Source: Kryptolebias marmoratus
Taxonomy: Eukaryota; Chordata; Actinopteri; Cyprinodontiformes; Rivulidae
DNA length: 64,000 bases
Reading direction: 5' to 3'
NCBI RefSeq assembly: GCF_001649575.2
Contig: NC_051431.1
Coordinates: 16,149,099 to 16,213,098 of the forward strand
Shown here: positions 1 through 11,752 of the stretch, one piece after another
How the letters are laid out: each line of letters starts with the position of its first letter
How positions within the stretch are numbered: position 1 is the first letter of the stretch
Position numbers and translations under genes: made by a program
The notes under the pieces: generated by a model
Seen by the model: only the letters and a program-made list of their open reading frames with translations
What the model was told of the DNA's origin: nothing
The model's database searches: none

Positions 1-3000
1 CCGATTAGAGTCAAAATGTCAATGCAGCCGCTGCTCAATAGAGAACAAAGCCATGAAACGCTAAAGGAAATCCATTTGTGAACAGTGCAGAGAGCAGATG
101 CCTGTACTTGGATAGCCACTTATGGTTTGATCCCTGAATGGCTTTGGCATGTTGATTGTTTCTCCCTGTGGTGCAGACTGTTCTGAGTGAAAAGGCTCGG
201 TCAATCATCATTGCCTAAATGGTGAGGCTTATGGGGTGTGAGTGCTGAGCCACTACTGTCTTTGATTAGTTTAGTGCTTCTTCTCCTCTATTTCTTCTCT
301 TACTTTCTGTTGGACATGGGACACTTGCATGCAACCATAAAAGTGAATGCATCAGCAGTTTCTTCTCGTCATGTTGCTTTTGCCAAAAAGTTGTTCAGTC
401 ATCCTGTCCTAATGTGGCCTCTGCAGTGGGTGCCTGCCATGGTGCTGAAAAACAACTATGAACTTTCTGAAATCATTACAAGAATAATCATTAACCTCTA
501 CACGTTGTTACATCAGTTCAAAGCCTTGAAGCAGCTGATTTCCGACGCTCTCCCCTTGAGCTTTTCTTCATAAATATCCCAACTTTTAGTCTCATACACA
601 CACTAGAATGAGATAAATTTGCTACGGCACTGTGAGATAATGTGTGTAAAGCTTTGATGACTTACCTTCTTTTACGCTTTCTGTTATGGATTCTCGAGGG
701 TTGCTCCCAGGGCAAATCTACAGAGTCAATATCCAGACTGAAAACATGTAATACTCGTCCCTTTAGACACAGGAGGTCATTTTCTTTGAAAAGCTGTTGC
801 AGAGAGCAATGATGGGTAAAACACAAAGGTACAAACACTGCAATACTTCTGTACAATTTCGTAGAGCAATGTCTGCACTTATAAGTGCAACAGTGGTGTA
901 ATCTCAGCCAACATATGCTTTTTTAGTTTTCAGTTTTTTCTCCTTTCCTTTCTTTTAGGCTCCTCTCTTGTTATTGATTAAACCCTTAAAATATTTTCTC
1001 TGTTCATCAGAATGCTGTCTATTGTGATGTATTTCAAATGTGGCCGGTGCCGATGTAGAACTGTAAAAATCAGCCTAATATATAAAGTCAATTTCTTTTT
1101 ACTTTAGGCCCATGACGATAACACTTCATTATTCATAGACATACACATTCTACTAAATTTTAAAAAGTTGAAATAAAAACAGCAGTGTCTGAAGAAAGTT
1201 GCCCACATCATGGGAGGCACTGTTTGATTGACACTTGGTGGGGAGATGTGCTTGCTTGTTTGCCTGCTTAAAATGTTCAGGCCTGGCTGAAGCAGATTAT
1301 TAAAGTGGCAATAATCAGCCTAATTATTCAGCCGTACAATCAATCAGTCAACTACTGTCCCTGGTCACCTGCTTTGACAAGCTGACAAGATTGCCTCCTG
1401 AGGTTTGTTGCATATGAAACCCTGGCTGACCTGCAGTATTCCCAGCAGGAATACTTCCAAGGAGGGAATGCTCCACCATGTGATTACAACATGAATTATG
1501 TTTTATAACTCATCGCAACACCAAAACCAACATGGTAACAAAATTAAAGCTGCAATTCTAACTAGAAGTTGTGTATACTTTTATCTCCTAATCAAACGTG
1601 TGTATCCAATTAAAAAAATCACAGATGGTGTTTGGGGTCTTTAATATGGACAGTTTGCTGAATATTATCCTGACTGCATTCACGCAACACTCAGCTCTAC
1701 ACTAAATATTGCTCTTCTTTTCTATTCTTTTTTTTTTTGTCTCATTCGTTCTTCTGGACACAGTGAATTATCTTCAAGCATAAAACACACAGGCTTTGTT
1801 TTTGCTGATATATGTAAAGGTATTTTATTAATCCTTGGCTGGAAATTGTTGTGTTGCATATGTATGATATGTATTGTTTCTTTTTGAAAACTCTATCCAT
1901 AGAAATGTTATAGATTTGTTTACTTTTTGGTTGTTTTTTTCTTAAAGGTTATTTCGAATTCTAGTCTTTTTTTTTTGCACACAAGCTTTCAGTAATGTCC
2001 AAATAAATAAAGTTATTAACAAAGCAGGGCTTTTAATTAGTGTTCCCTAATGTTAACTTTCAATATAAAGAGAAGTTGTATATTTTTACTTAATCCTCTG
2101 TTCCTGGAGCTTCTGTTTTTTGGAGGGCTTTTCCCCATCGCCGTGTCAGATGGATTCAACACACCTCAAATGTGTCATTGCAGAGGGTTTTATATGGACG
2201 AATGAGGCAATTTTACTCCAGACTGATGAGAGAAAAAAAAGGATCATTACATTGATCTTCAGTCAATTAATGGCTCTTTGCTCTGCTTCCCTTTCTTTCC
2301 TTTTTGTGTCTTGTCCGTCTTTCATTCATCGGTCCATCTTTAGCCAATTGTTACCAGTTGTCCTCACAACAAAGAGTCTCCTTACATCTCTTAACCATTT
2401 TCATTTGGTCAGTATTGAGCTTATGGTATGCCTTTACAATGTCACATTTTTCTCTTTCTGATTTTTTTTTTAAGCTTCTTGTGTGAGGAACAACCATTTT
2501 CTTTTGGTTGTTGCTTCATGCTGTGCAGCAGAGGAGCAACTCTTTATGAAACAAATTCATTTTTTCCATATAGTCTCAATTCACAAATTTAAAAAAAATC
2601 AACTTCCCTTAAACCTAAATAAACTTTTGGCAGAAAAAGAAGTAAAAGGAGGGTAGTTTATTTGTAACATACCTTTCTCAAACAAAAAGCCCAATTACAA
2701 AACAAGTAACTTTGGTATTTTATTGTAGTGACTTCTGTTTTTGTAAAGCCTCCGTCACACTTATTTGGAATCAGCAGGAATCAAGCAGAACCAGCCAAAA
2801 TGAAGAATTTTCAAAATTTGCACCACATTTTGGTGGGATCTTCAAAAGGGACCAAAATTCTTACAGCTTTGTAAGAATGCCATTGAAATACTTCAAATGC
2901 GCTTTGAACCCGCCTCAAATGGAGTCAGAATGCTACGGGAATGGGTGCTGAATATGCTTCAGTGTCCAAGAATTCAAACAGAATGCAGCTCCTTCGAGCC

Positions 3001-3952
3001 AGCCACCGAGAATGTTCTTCAGATATACTTTGACTGTAACACAAGTGTCCCATGTGTACCAACGATGCTGCCAGAGTGGTCCCTGATATGGTATAAAATA
3101 ATGCACAATCCGGTATTTTCAATAGCAGAAAAGCATTTCAACAATCATTCTCTTCAGAGGTTTCTTGGGCAGCAGCACATGTGCCCCATCACTGGACGTG
3201 GTTCTTGAAGTTGGCTTCCTTCTTTCTTGGTGGCATGACGTGCAAAACTTGCGAAAAAAAATGACAAACAGGTGACTCCTCAATGAAGAAAGAAGTTCCA
3301 GCAGCAGGTGGCTGAATTTTTATGCGACTCAGTGGTGTTCTGACTTACGTACGGACTCATTCAATCTGACCGCTCCTGCTGCATTCGAGCCGCATCCCAG
3401 CAGCAATTGAAAGAATCCAAAAGCATTTCAAGTGCATTTGAGCTGGATTCTGGCGGCAATCAAGATGCATTCGGGGTGCACTTCGGCTTATTCGAGGTGC
3501 ATTCGGGACATTCTACTAGGGTTTGAAGTGCCTTCTCATTTCAATTCTCCCTCAAATATGATCAGAATGCAGTTAGAATATACTTTGAATGCCATTCAAT
3601 TTTTTAATTCTTAATGCACTTGGAAAGTTTTGAACATGAGCAAAACATTCGAGCCAGCCACAAAATAGAGTGTGAATGTTAGGAATGCACTCAGAAGGCA
3701 GTCAGAGATTTAAAGTGCACCCCAAGAATATACAAAGAATTGTCATTTCAAATTGTCATTCTGCAAAGCAACGAAATATTGTACCGTGCACCCTAATAAT
3801 AGTCTTTAACAGAAGCATATTTATAGTGGAAAAACATTAGTTATGCAAAGATTGTGGACCTCCGTGAATGGCACTAATCTTTTGGAAACCTTTTGTTTAC
3901 ATGAAACAACTAGAAGCTGAATGTATTTCCCTCCTGTCTTTTCCCCCCTCAG
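1..3952 (+). other. pdgfd intron (3' part), noncoding
   Basis: This is sequence upstream of the first recognisable pdgfd exon. I looked on the + strand for the preceding pdgfd exon, which should end just before the split valine codon, and did not find it, so it probably lies outside the window. The segment ends in a pyrimidine-rich tract and the AG acceptor at 3951-3952. Within it, 2745-3760 is a motif-rich repeat-like stretch listed separately. The 111-codon frame at 238-573 has no ATG start and matches nothing I know. The rest is AT-rich DNA in which I see nothing. Confidence 0.7.
2745..3760. repeat. Uncharacterised repeat-like block with recurring ATTCGAGC-type motifs
   Basis: Variants of GCATTCGAGC, GCATTTGAGC and CATTCGGG recur many times between about 3380 and 3500. 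Two longer phrases occur twice about 640-655 bp apart: a CGAGCCAGCCAC phrase near 2997 and 3652, and a CTCAAATnnnnTCAGAATGC phrase near 2915 and 3550. This suggests an old element with internal duplication. No terminal repeats, target duplication or coding frame were found. It could equally be several overlapping old insertions. Confidence 0.4.
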
Positions 3953-4170
3953 TTGATCTGAATCGTCTCTATGATGACGTCAAGCGATACAGCTGCACCC
4001 CTCGCAACTATTCTGTGAACCTGAGGGAAGAGCTAAAGACCACCAATGCCGTCTTCTTCCCTCGATGTCTGTTGGTGCAACGCTGTGGCGGCAACTGTGG
4101 CTGTGGAACTAAAGACTGGAACACTGGCTGCACCTGTCGGCCCTCGAAAACAACAACCAAACTACACGAG
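3953..4170 (+). CDS. pdgfd: Platelet-derived growth factor D, penultimate coding exon (PDGF/VEGF domain)
   Basis: PDGF-D is a secreted CUB-PDGF growth factor. After proteolytic release of its C-terminal domain it binds PDGF receptor beta as a disulfide-linked dimer. This exon encodes 73 residues (the first codon is split), beginning VDLNRLYDDVKRYSC and holding the family signature FPRCLLVQRCGGNCGCG. Seven of the ten cystine-knot region cysteines are visible, at local residues 15, 39, 45, 49, 51, 60 and 62. The RYSCTPRNYSVN motif and overall pattern match PDGF-D better than PDGF-C, A or B. Compared with the mammalian protein as I remember it, the loop before the CTC motif is one residue longer (KDWNTGCTC). 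The acceptor is a good pyrimidine tract plus CAG. The donor is GTTGGT, a weak form, but it joins in phase 0 to the next exon. The exon is preceded by unseen CUB-domain exons. Confidence 0.95.
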
Positions 4171-7100
4171 GTTGGTTTTGTATCATGAATATGCTCTAGA
4201 CTTTTCAGATGTGCATGTAATCAACAAGGTACCCGTGTTTCTTTGTGAACAAGATGTGGACTTCATACTGTTATATTTCTAAGTATATGTTGATGAAAAC
4301 GTGGCTTCCCAGTAACAGAGCAGCTTTTAGGGGATATTCAAACATGGACTCTTTAAATATCCACAGCGCCTGAGTGAGTTTCTGAAGGGAACTAAAAAAA
4401 ATGTGTAGTGCATGAGTGAAAGAAAAATGAAATTCAAATGCTGACTGAGGGAGACGCAGGAAAAAGGTGAGCGAGCAGAGACCATCATCACAGTAACAGG
4501 GATGCAGAAACACACCAGCAAACTTGTATTTTCTTACCACTTCTCATTTCTTTTCAGTCCTTTTTTTATAAATCTTTTTTAAATATTCTGTCATTCCTTC
4601 CCCCCCACTCTCTCTCTGGGCCTCTATGCTCCTTTCATTTTCCCCAATTCCCATTTTCAATTTGTCCCTCTGCGATGCACCGTCCTTATTCTTTAAGCCT
4701 GCCATTCACTTCATTCTGTCACTTCCCTCCATCTCTTTGTGTCTTTGTTCATGTATCGCTTCATTATTGAAACATGGCCCACAGAGCTTTTTTTTTTCTA
4801 CCTCTGTTCTACTGGCTGGTAAAAAATCATACAATAGGAATTGAAACAAAAGTGGGATTTGGTTTGTAATCGTACTGTGTGTGTGTATTTGCATGTTTGT
4901 GTGAGTGTGTTGTCAGATGCAAGCATGGGAGCATGAAAAAGTGCATTGTGTTTGCACATTCATAGAGCAGACTGAATCTGGTTCTACATGAATCTGTTTT
5001 GTTGCTGAGCTTCCTCCAGTTTCCTAGATGACATAGACTTTTAACTGGTTTCTTTGACAACAGGAACATTATTAGCAACACTATCACTTTTCTGCCGGGA
5101 AGTCCTGACATTTAATCACTAGTAGCGTCAAGCTTTGGACAACAGATTTACTAATCCTTTGTAAAACAATCTGTACCTCCAAATTATTTTTTACAAAAGA
5201 GTTTGCACCTTTGAACAATTTTCACTCCAGTTTTTAATAAAACCATCCAAACCTATTCTTCTACTTTGCTACTCTACATTGTTATGTTTTTAAGTGTTTG
5301 GTACAATATAATTTCTGGATTCTACATAGTTTGACTGCACACTGAGCTCCTTTATAATGTGTCTTGTTTGAGTCCCTTCTGGGAACAGTTTCAAGTTACC
5401 CTCAGAATAAAAAAAAGAATAAATGAGTTCCAAAAATACGACAAGGGTTTTAGTGTACTTAGTTAAGATTAAGGCTTGAAACACAATTGTCCATGCTTTC
5501 TGTGTCTGTTCTGCCTATGACATAAATTTAGTCATTTTACCTGTTCTCTAAGGTCTGCCAGGTCCCTTCAGCAGACGAGCACAGGTTTTTGTGGTGGCGC
5601 TGCTTTAAACACCTCATCCATCTAAAATGGAGATGCCAAAGATACAACAGACAAAAAGACCACAAGAAAAAGAAGAAAAGTAACCAAGATTTTTTTTTGT
5701 TTGTGCTTGCATGCATGCACAAACTGTTTGCTTTCACGGATGTGGAAAGTATGAACAACTGTGCTTCTGCCCTGTCTGAGAATGATTATATTCAGGGGTG
5801 TCCAATTCTGGTCCTGGAGGGCTGCTATCCAGCATGTTTTAGATGTTTCTCTGCTTTGACACACCTGATTTGAATGACTGAGTCAATAACAGGCTTCTGC
5901 AGAACTTGAAGACCTGCTGAAGAGCAGGGAAACAACTTAAACATGCAGGATAGTGGCCCTCCAGGACCAGGATTGGACACCGCTGATTATATGGATGCAA
6001 AGTTCAATGAACCCAAAGAGAGGCTTGCACAGGACAGGCTCGGGAGTAAACCAGGAACTGAACTCACAAAACTAATTAAAAACAGTAAATCAGCAAACCA
6101 ACAAGAACCATGGGAGTTACAACAATCTGACATTGATTTGATGAGCACTAGGAGTATAAATACTAGAGGTGATGATAACTGCATGAGAACAAATGTGCTA
6201 ATTATGGATGAAAGATGCGTAACTAAAATCTTTCAAGGGACACTGAAATCCAAGAAAAGCAAACAGGAATGAACAAAAACACCAAGAAAACATATCAACA
6301 AAAAAAAAAAAAGCCACAAAGTTCCCAAAACCATGACCAATAAAAGTTTAGAGATCTTGTTCTACTTTAGTATTTACAGCAATAAAGAGGAAAACACAAA
6401 CATTTTCAACAGATTAGCTGGAAAACTCAGTTTTGCAAAAGAAATAATCTCTAATGATTGACGTGACTTTGTGAGGGAGGAAACTGGCACAAGAAAAAAG
6501 AAAAGCTGTGAAAAGACCTTCTGCTTGCACTTATATGATATGGAACTGTTTTCAACACCCCACCAACAGCTGAGAGGAGAGGAAACCTGTATGCGTCTGC
6601 AGCTGAGGGGTTGTCAGTGATGCTCCCTTCCTCATGAGTGAGACTGGTTTCCTCTGCCAACACAGTGGCATTCAGGCCATGAATGCTCAAATTGCAGCTC
6701 GGAGTTGGGGCTTCACAGTAAAACTACAACGCTGTGTCAGGGTCCTTACAAGAAGAGAGAAAGACTTCCATTCTGAGTGGTGGGAGAAGATGGGCTCCAC
6801 CCGGGCCATGGGAGTGAAGTGCAGGTGGGCCCAGCAGAAGGGCCGTGAAGACTCCAGCACAGACAGCCAGGAAGTTGTTTCATATACATCTGTCTGACAG
6901 AAATGAGTCTGACATGATGCACTAATAAATGACAGAAATGACTCAACTCTGCAGCCTGGAGAACGAGAACACTTTCCTTCTCAGCTGCTGGAGGAAATCA
7001 GTCAGGATGTGACAAAGCAACAAAGTCTCATGTTTTGTTAATGAACTATGGAAAACTTCTCTTGTAGATTTTTGTTTTAATAGAAAATCTAATCTGTTAA

Positions 7101-7264
7101 GCAGAAAAATGTTTAGGACAAATGAAGTGACATATTGTGCAACCAAAACTTTTATAACACGTTTTTGTTGTGATTTTTTTTTTGTTTTATATCATAGTTA
7201 GATAGTTCCATATTCTTCTGCTTCAGTATTTACCCATCTGTATCGATGTCTCTGTCTCCTGTAG
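4171..7264 (+). other. pdgfd: pdgfd last intron
   Basis: The intron runs from the GTTGGT donor to the pyrimidine-rich TCTCCTGTAG acceptor. It contains one palindromic hAT-type MITE (5793-5985, listed separately). A relatively GC-rich patch at about 6540-6890 stands out from AT-rich surroundings, but no exon with a recognisable product could be built there. The rest shows nothing I can identify. Confidence 0.8.
5793..5985. mobile_element. Palindromic hAT-type MITE, copy 1
   Basis: The left end reads CAGGGGTGTCCAATTCTGG and the right end is its approximate reverse complement (CCAGGATTGGACACCGCTG). The two halves form a long imperfect inverted repeat around a short centre. Flanks are ATTATATT and ATTATATG, a 7/8 match, as expected for an old 8-bp hAT target duplication. 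At 193 bp it has no coding capacity. Three relatives are at 15140, 18573 and 45599. Confidence 0.85.
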
Positions 7265-7399
7265 GTGCTGAAGTACGCCCCTGAGGCTAATCTCTATAAG
7301 AACCAGCAGAGGCAGCGGGTGCGCTGGGTTATCGATGAAGTTTTCCTTTCGCACCATGAGTCATGCGAGTGCGATTGTCCCCTCCAGCCTCCTCGCTAG
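7265..7399 (+). CDS. pdgfd: Platelet-derived growth factor D, terminal coding exon
   Basis: The exon encodes the last 44 residues of pdgfd and a TAG stop (7397-7399). It begins VLKYAPEANLYKNQQRQRVR and ends with the CECDC triplet and PLQPPR. The three cysteines complete the ten expected, and the PPR terminus matches the end of mammalian PDGF-D. The basic stretch KNQQRQRVR sits where mammalian PDGF-D has its own basic run; in PDGFs such stretches often act in matrix retention (inference here). The acceptor is CTGTAG. The exon joins in phase 0 to 4170, giving 117 residues for the two exons together. Confidence 0.95.
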   Translation: MLKYAPEANLYKNQQRQRVRWVIDEVFLSHHESCECDCPLQPPR

Positions 7400-7690
7400 G
7401 ACACCATTTTCTTTTTGGTTTTTGGGTCTGGAACTGATGGATGAGATCTTTTTTTTTTTTTTACCATTTTGGACTTTACATAGCAAAGCACTGCTGACCA
7501 AACATGCAGCTCAGAGGAGGCCGATAGCAGACTGATGAAATGCAGCTTTTATTCTGCTCAGAGACATTAGCTGTTACGAGTCGAGCATTTATCTTTCTCT
7601 GTGCGCAGGCCGTTTCTCGCTGTAGAAAGTTTTTGATCCAACATGTTTGTCCTTTCCTGCAAATAAAGTTTTACTCTTTGTGCCGCATTT
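7400..7690 (+). other. pdgfd: pdgfd 3' untranslated region
   Basis: This is sequence from the stop codon to just past the first good polyadenylation signal. It includes a T-run near 7450. Longer 3' ends using later signals cannot be excluded. Confidence 0.6.
7662..7667 (+). terminator. pdgfd: Polyadenylation signal AATAAA for pdgfd
   Basis: A canonical AATAAA lies about 260 nt after the stop codon, followed by a T/G-rich stretch (TTTTACTCTTTGTG) suitable as a downstream element. Confidence 0.65.
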
Positions 7691-10135
7691 AAACAAATGC
7701 AGTGTTTGAATAGAAGTGGAGCTTCTACAACGAAATCAAGCTTGGATTTAACAAAATATTTTCTTTAAAAAAAAAAAAACAACTATGTACTAAAGACCAC
7801 ATTTTGAGGGGGAAAAAATTTGAATACAACTTTATTTTTCAAAGGAGTTTTGAAAAATGCCAGCTTGTCTGTGTTGAATCCAAACTTACTTCAAACATGT
7901 AAGCAGTCAGTATTTTTCTTTTTTTTCCTTTGTGTGTGTGTTAAAAAGACTGTTTCTAAAAACTTAGGCAAGTTCTCTGCCAGGAGCAAGCTGAGATGAG
8001 TAAGTGACAGACAGAAGGATGGAAGAAGAAGAGTTAGATGATTTTTACACCAAAATAACACATTTCTAGATGTGAAATTAGGCTAACGGCAACCCTTCAA
8101 ATTAAAATTTCACACCCGCACACACACATTCATGCTGAGCAACCTAAAGACAAAAAAAATAAATAAAACAAATGCAGCTTTGTGTGCGAAACGTGGCTTT
8201 ATTTTGCCAAAATTTTTGTCTGAATATAGCCAGGCTTCTTGTTGCGTCTGCATCCAACAACACGCCTCATTTCTGCCTTTCTAACGCACATTCTTGTGCT
8301 CGGTGCCTCCGCCGCTCTCCTTCTAACACATCAAAGAAAATGTCAGATCAGGCTGCAGCGCCGTGTGCCCAGTTTTTCTCAGCGTTCCTGGCATTCCGGC
8401 TGCCGAGCGGAATTCTGCTGCAGCGGATGAAACCGTGAACCTCAGACCTCAAAACGCATAACAGAGGAAAGGGAGACAGAAACTCAGGAAGAGAGACGGA
8501 GAGGAAGTTTTCGGGAGAGGTGTCTGACAATCCGCCCGTCTATTTGTAGATCCGCGGCACTCGAGGATGAGAGAGACGAAATCAGAGCGATGCTGTTTGT
8601 CTCCTCCGAAAATACGACCAAAATACAACCAGCATAGCTCAGGAAGAGGTCCTTTTGTTTAAAGGGTGGGGGGTTTCCTAGCAGTCTGCGAGAAGCTGGC
8701 AGCAGATAGAAACACGTGAGCGGTTCGTGTTTTTCTTTTTTCAGGAACACCAACTGGGCAAAAATTCAGATGTCCAAACAAATGATCCAGCCATACATCC
8801 ATCATCTCTCTTTCATCACCCCTTAGTTCAACCGTTCAAACGCTTGGGCTGGATTTCAGCTGAGAAAATTGGATTTTACACACTCCTTTTATTCAAAAAC
8901 AACAAAGAAGTTTAAGTGGACATGGAGACGACTCATCAGTTACAGTGAAACCAAATGAAAGCAGCATTTTTATGTGAATGCGTGTACTGATGGTTACGGC
9001 TGTTGCTCGCCAGATGTGGGATGCTTAACACTCAGATTTTGTGAGTCACACTCCAGATAATTAATGGCAGACATTCTTCACACACACACACACACTTGTT
9101 GAGTATAGCTGTCACCTATCCAACAAAACCATCTTCAAATTGTTAGTGAGTCTCTGATTTTTTTTTCTTGTCAGATTTTTAACATTTTTGAAACAATGAT
9201 GAGCACACAATTCGACTGAAATCTGTGATTTTTTTTGTTTTGTTTTGAATTTCACAAAAACCAAATAATTAAATGATTTTTTAAACTTCAGATTTATGCA
9301 TTTTAAATTAATGTAAGGAACTCCAAAGTGGCATTTTTTGTTTTCTCACCCATTACGTTACAGAGAAAAAAATCAAAACTTAAATTGAAATCCTAATGAT
9401 AAATAAGTGGAAACAACACCTAAAGCGCACACCTAACCTTTATCATCAGTTCACGCCGTCTTACTTTTAAACATTCTCAACCCAAAGTTTGTTTCTCTCC
9501 AAATGGCCACCTCAGAGAAAGTTACTGGTTTCACTTTGAACAAGCAAAAGTCAACCTGCTCTGCTGCAGCATTGAGAAAAAATATTCATGACAAAACTCT
9601 CTATGTTCGTCTTAAATAATTTATTGTGTCTTTCTGCATTGTTTTATTAAAATATCGGCTGGTTGGTTTTGATAAATAAAATATTTGTAGCATTACTCCA
9701 TGCAGTCCTTTGTGTTTTGTTCTTTCTCCCCATAAACTGTTTCAGCAGGGTTTGACTGCAGCAAGTTTTATTTGAATCTGAGTAATGACTTGTTTTAGAA
9801 GCTATTGAATAATGTGGACAATATAGCATGTTTTAGTGGGAACCCTATTAACTTGAAAACTAATACAGAGAAAATCAAAAAAGGTGCTACAAGTCAAAAC
9901 CCAAGCAGATAAATCTGAAAAAAAAAAACATAATAAGGAAGATAAAAAACTACAGATGTTGCACGGTGACACAGAGACTCCTGCGTTGCTGAGGTGTCAC
10001 ATGCATTTTTACACCAACAAACAAAACGCACAGATCACCTCTTTATAGCATCAATGTGATTTGAAAAGCAAAATCTCAGTATTTTATCAGTCTACTTACA
10101 ATTTTGGCAGCTCTGATCTGATTCTGTGAGTCGGG

Positions 10136-10243
10136 AATTATGGTAAGGCCTGCTAAACGTAGATGCTACACAGCATGATCCATGGGTTTCAAAGGGAGAG
10201 ATGGTGGCTATAATCAAAACAGTGCTTACCTTTTCAAATGCCA
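10136..10243. repeat. 108-bp direct repeat, copy A
   Basis: By eye this differs from 11753-11860 at a single base (GAGAGATGG versus GAGAGACGG), so the duplication is recent. On the minus strand it contains GAAAAG followed by GTAAGC, a good splice donor consensus. It abuts a histone H3 relic on its right. The family is not identified. Confidence 0.85.
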
Positions 10244-10393
10244 TCGAGCTGCTCATCTGGAAGTTGCCCTCACAGTGCCTGGTCTGGAAGATCACCCAGG
10301 ACTTCAAAACCGACCTGTTTCCAGATCTCGGCCATCATGGCTCTGCAGGAGGCCAGCGAAGCTCACCTGGTGGAGCTCTTTGAGGACACCAGG
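10244..10393 (+). pseudogene. Histone H3 fragment, decayed (residues ~58-107 of H3)
   Basis: The + strand reads IELLIWKLPSQCLVWKITQD then FKTDL, matching the H3 alpha-2 helix region ([24 protein letters not shown]). After a 2-nt deletion the frame shifts and continues as a variant of [21 protein letters not shown]. Arg63, Arg69 and Arg72 have become Trp, Cys and Trp, each explained by CpG to TpG decay. Both ends of H3 are missing: the left end stops at the 108-bp repeat and the right end runs straight into LINE 3' sequence. It is non-functional. Confidence 0.85.
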
Positions 10394-10545
10394 ACTGAGG
10401 ACACATCGGGACAGACCGCTACGGGAGATCCTTCCTGCCTACAGTAATCATCATCTATAGCAACTCTTTAACAAAACCAGGATTATGAGCTACAGCAACA
10501 TTTAATTTCCCTTTGGGATAAATAAAGTATTTTTGAATTTGAACA
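10394..10545 (+). mobile_element. LINE 3' end fragment joined to the H3 relic
   Basis: It reads DRYGRSFLPTVIIIYSNSLT then a stop, resembling the extreme C-terminus of fish non-LTR retrotransposon polymerases. An AT-rich tail follows with TTTCCCTTTGGGATAAATAA and a TTTTTGAATTTGAA end, a typical fish LINE 3' terminus. No other part of the element is present. The class (L2/Rex-like) is inferred. Confidence 0.65.
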
Positions 10546-11379
10546 CTAATCCAGCCACATGGCGAAGTTTCTACGATTTTAATTTAGCAGTTCAGTCTGA
10601 GCTTTTCGTGAATGGCTTTCAGTTTGAGAGTAAAGTTGTCATTATCAGGTAGAAGCATCCAGCACCAGTGCAGGAACATAAGGCTCATTTTGCTGTATCC
10701 CCCCCCCCTTTTTTTCAGTTTGACACATTCATACTGCAACTACAGCTACCTTTAGCCAGAAATCCAGGTGGATTTTCAGCTTCAAATCTTTTATTAACAA
10801 TTAAGAAATGCATTGCAGTAGCATGTCAAACATTGTACATGCTTGTAATTTAAAACAAAACTGTTTGACATTTTTCATTGACACATGAGTGACAAGAGCA
10901 GTGCCATTACTGACTAAATGGCTCAGCGGTGTTTGCCGCGATATGACTTTCAACTACATATAAATGGTATTTTTGATGAAAAAAAAAAAAACTTGGATTT
11001 TTACTAAAAAAAATATATATAATAATTCAAAGTAACTCTAAACTTTAGAAAAACATTGATGTTGCAGCCTAGTTTTTGCATGGGATTCTTGTTCTTTTCC
11101 GGGATTGGGATCATTTGATTCAGCTCCCCGAAAAGAGCATTTAATTAAGAGATTAACTGTTGTTGCAAACCTGTAGCTATTTTAGATTTTAAAAAATATA
11201 TATCTATACTTTAGTTAGAGAACTCTAAAAACCAAATGCATTTGTAGGCTGATGGAACCATAGACACACAGACGTGTACTACAGGTGACAAAAAAACTAC
11301 GAATGCAAGTTTGTATCTTCAGTCAACTGAAGACGGGTCGTAAAGTGAGCACCACTGGCTCTCAAGAAAGCAAACCAGG

Positions 11380-11382
<3 letters not shown>

Positions 11383-11457
<75 letters not shown>
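11383..11457. repeat. (AT)n microsatellite, 75 bp
   Basis: An uninterrupted AT/TA dinucleotide run of about 37 units. It is self-complementary and likely polymorphic. Confidence 0.98.
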
Positions 11458-11461
<4 letters not shown>

Positions 11462-11752
11462 TGAAATGCAGTACTAGACAATTGCACCAGTGTAAAAGTA
11501 AAGAAAAATCTAAATTATTTGTCTTCGACATGTGGAAAAACATGAACATCTGTATAACGTTTCATGATTTTTTTCTCCAATTTTTGATTAGATTTTTTGT
11601 CTCTTTTGTTTTTCAAACCTTAACCAGCCTCAGCTAGTGAACCTTACCACTTTGAGGTTAGTTGATTTAAATGAATGAACTGGCTTCACTGACAAATGAC
11701 ACATTTAAACATGGAGAATAATGTAGACCCCATTTATAAATCGGATGACGGT

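Noticed and set aside
238..573. 111-codon hydrophobic + strand frame
   Set aside because: It begins at a GTG, has no known domain, and lies in AT-rich intron DNA. Hydrophobic frames of this length are expected by chance in T-rich sequence.
11319..11549. Minus-strand frame with a long Ile-Tyr repeat
   Set aside because: It is a translation of the (AT)n microsatellite.
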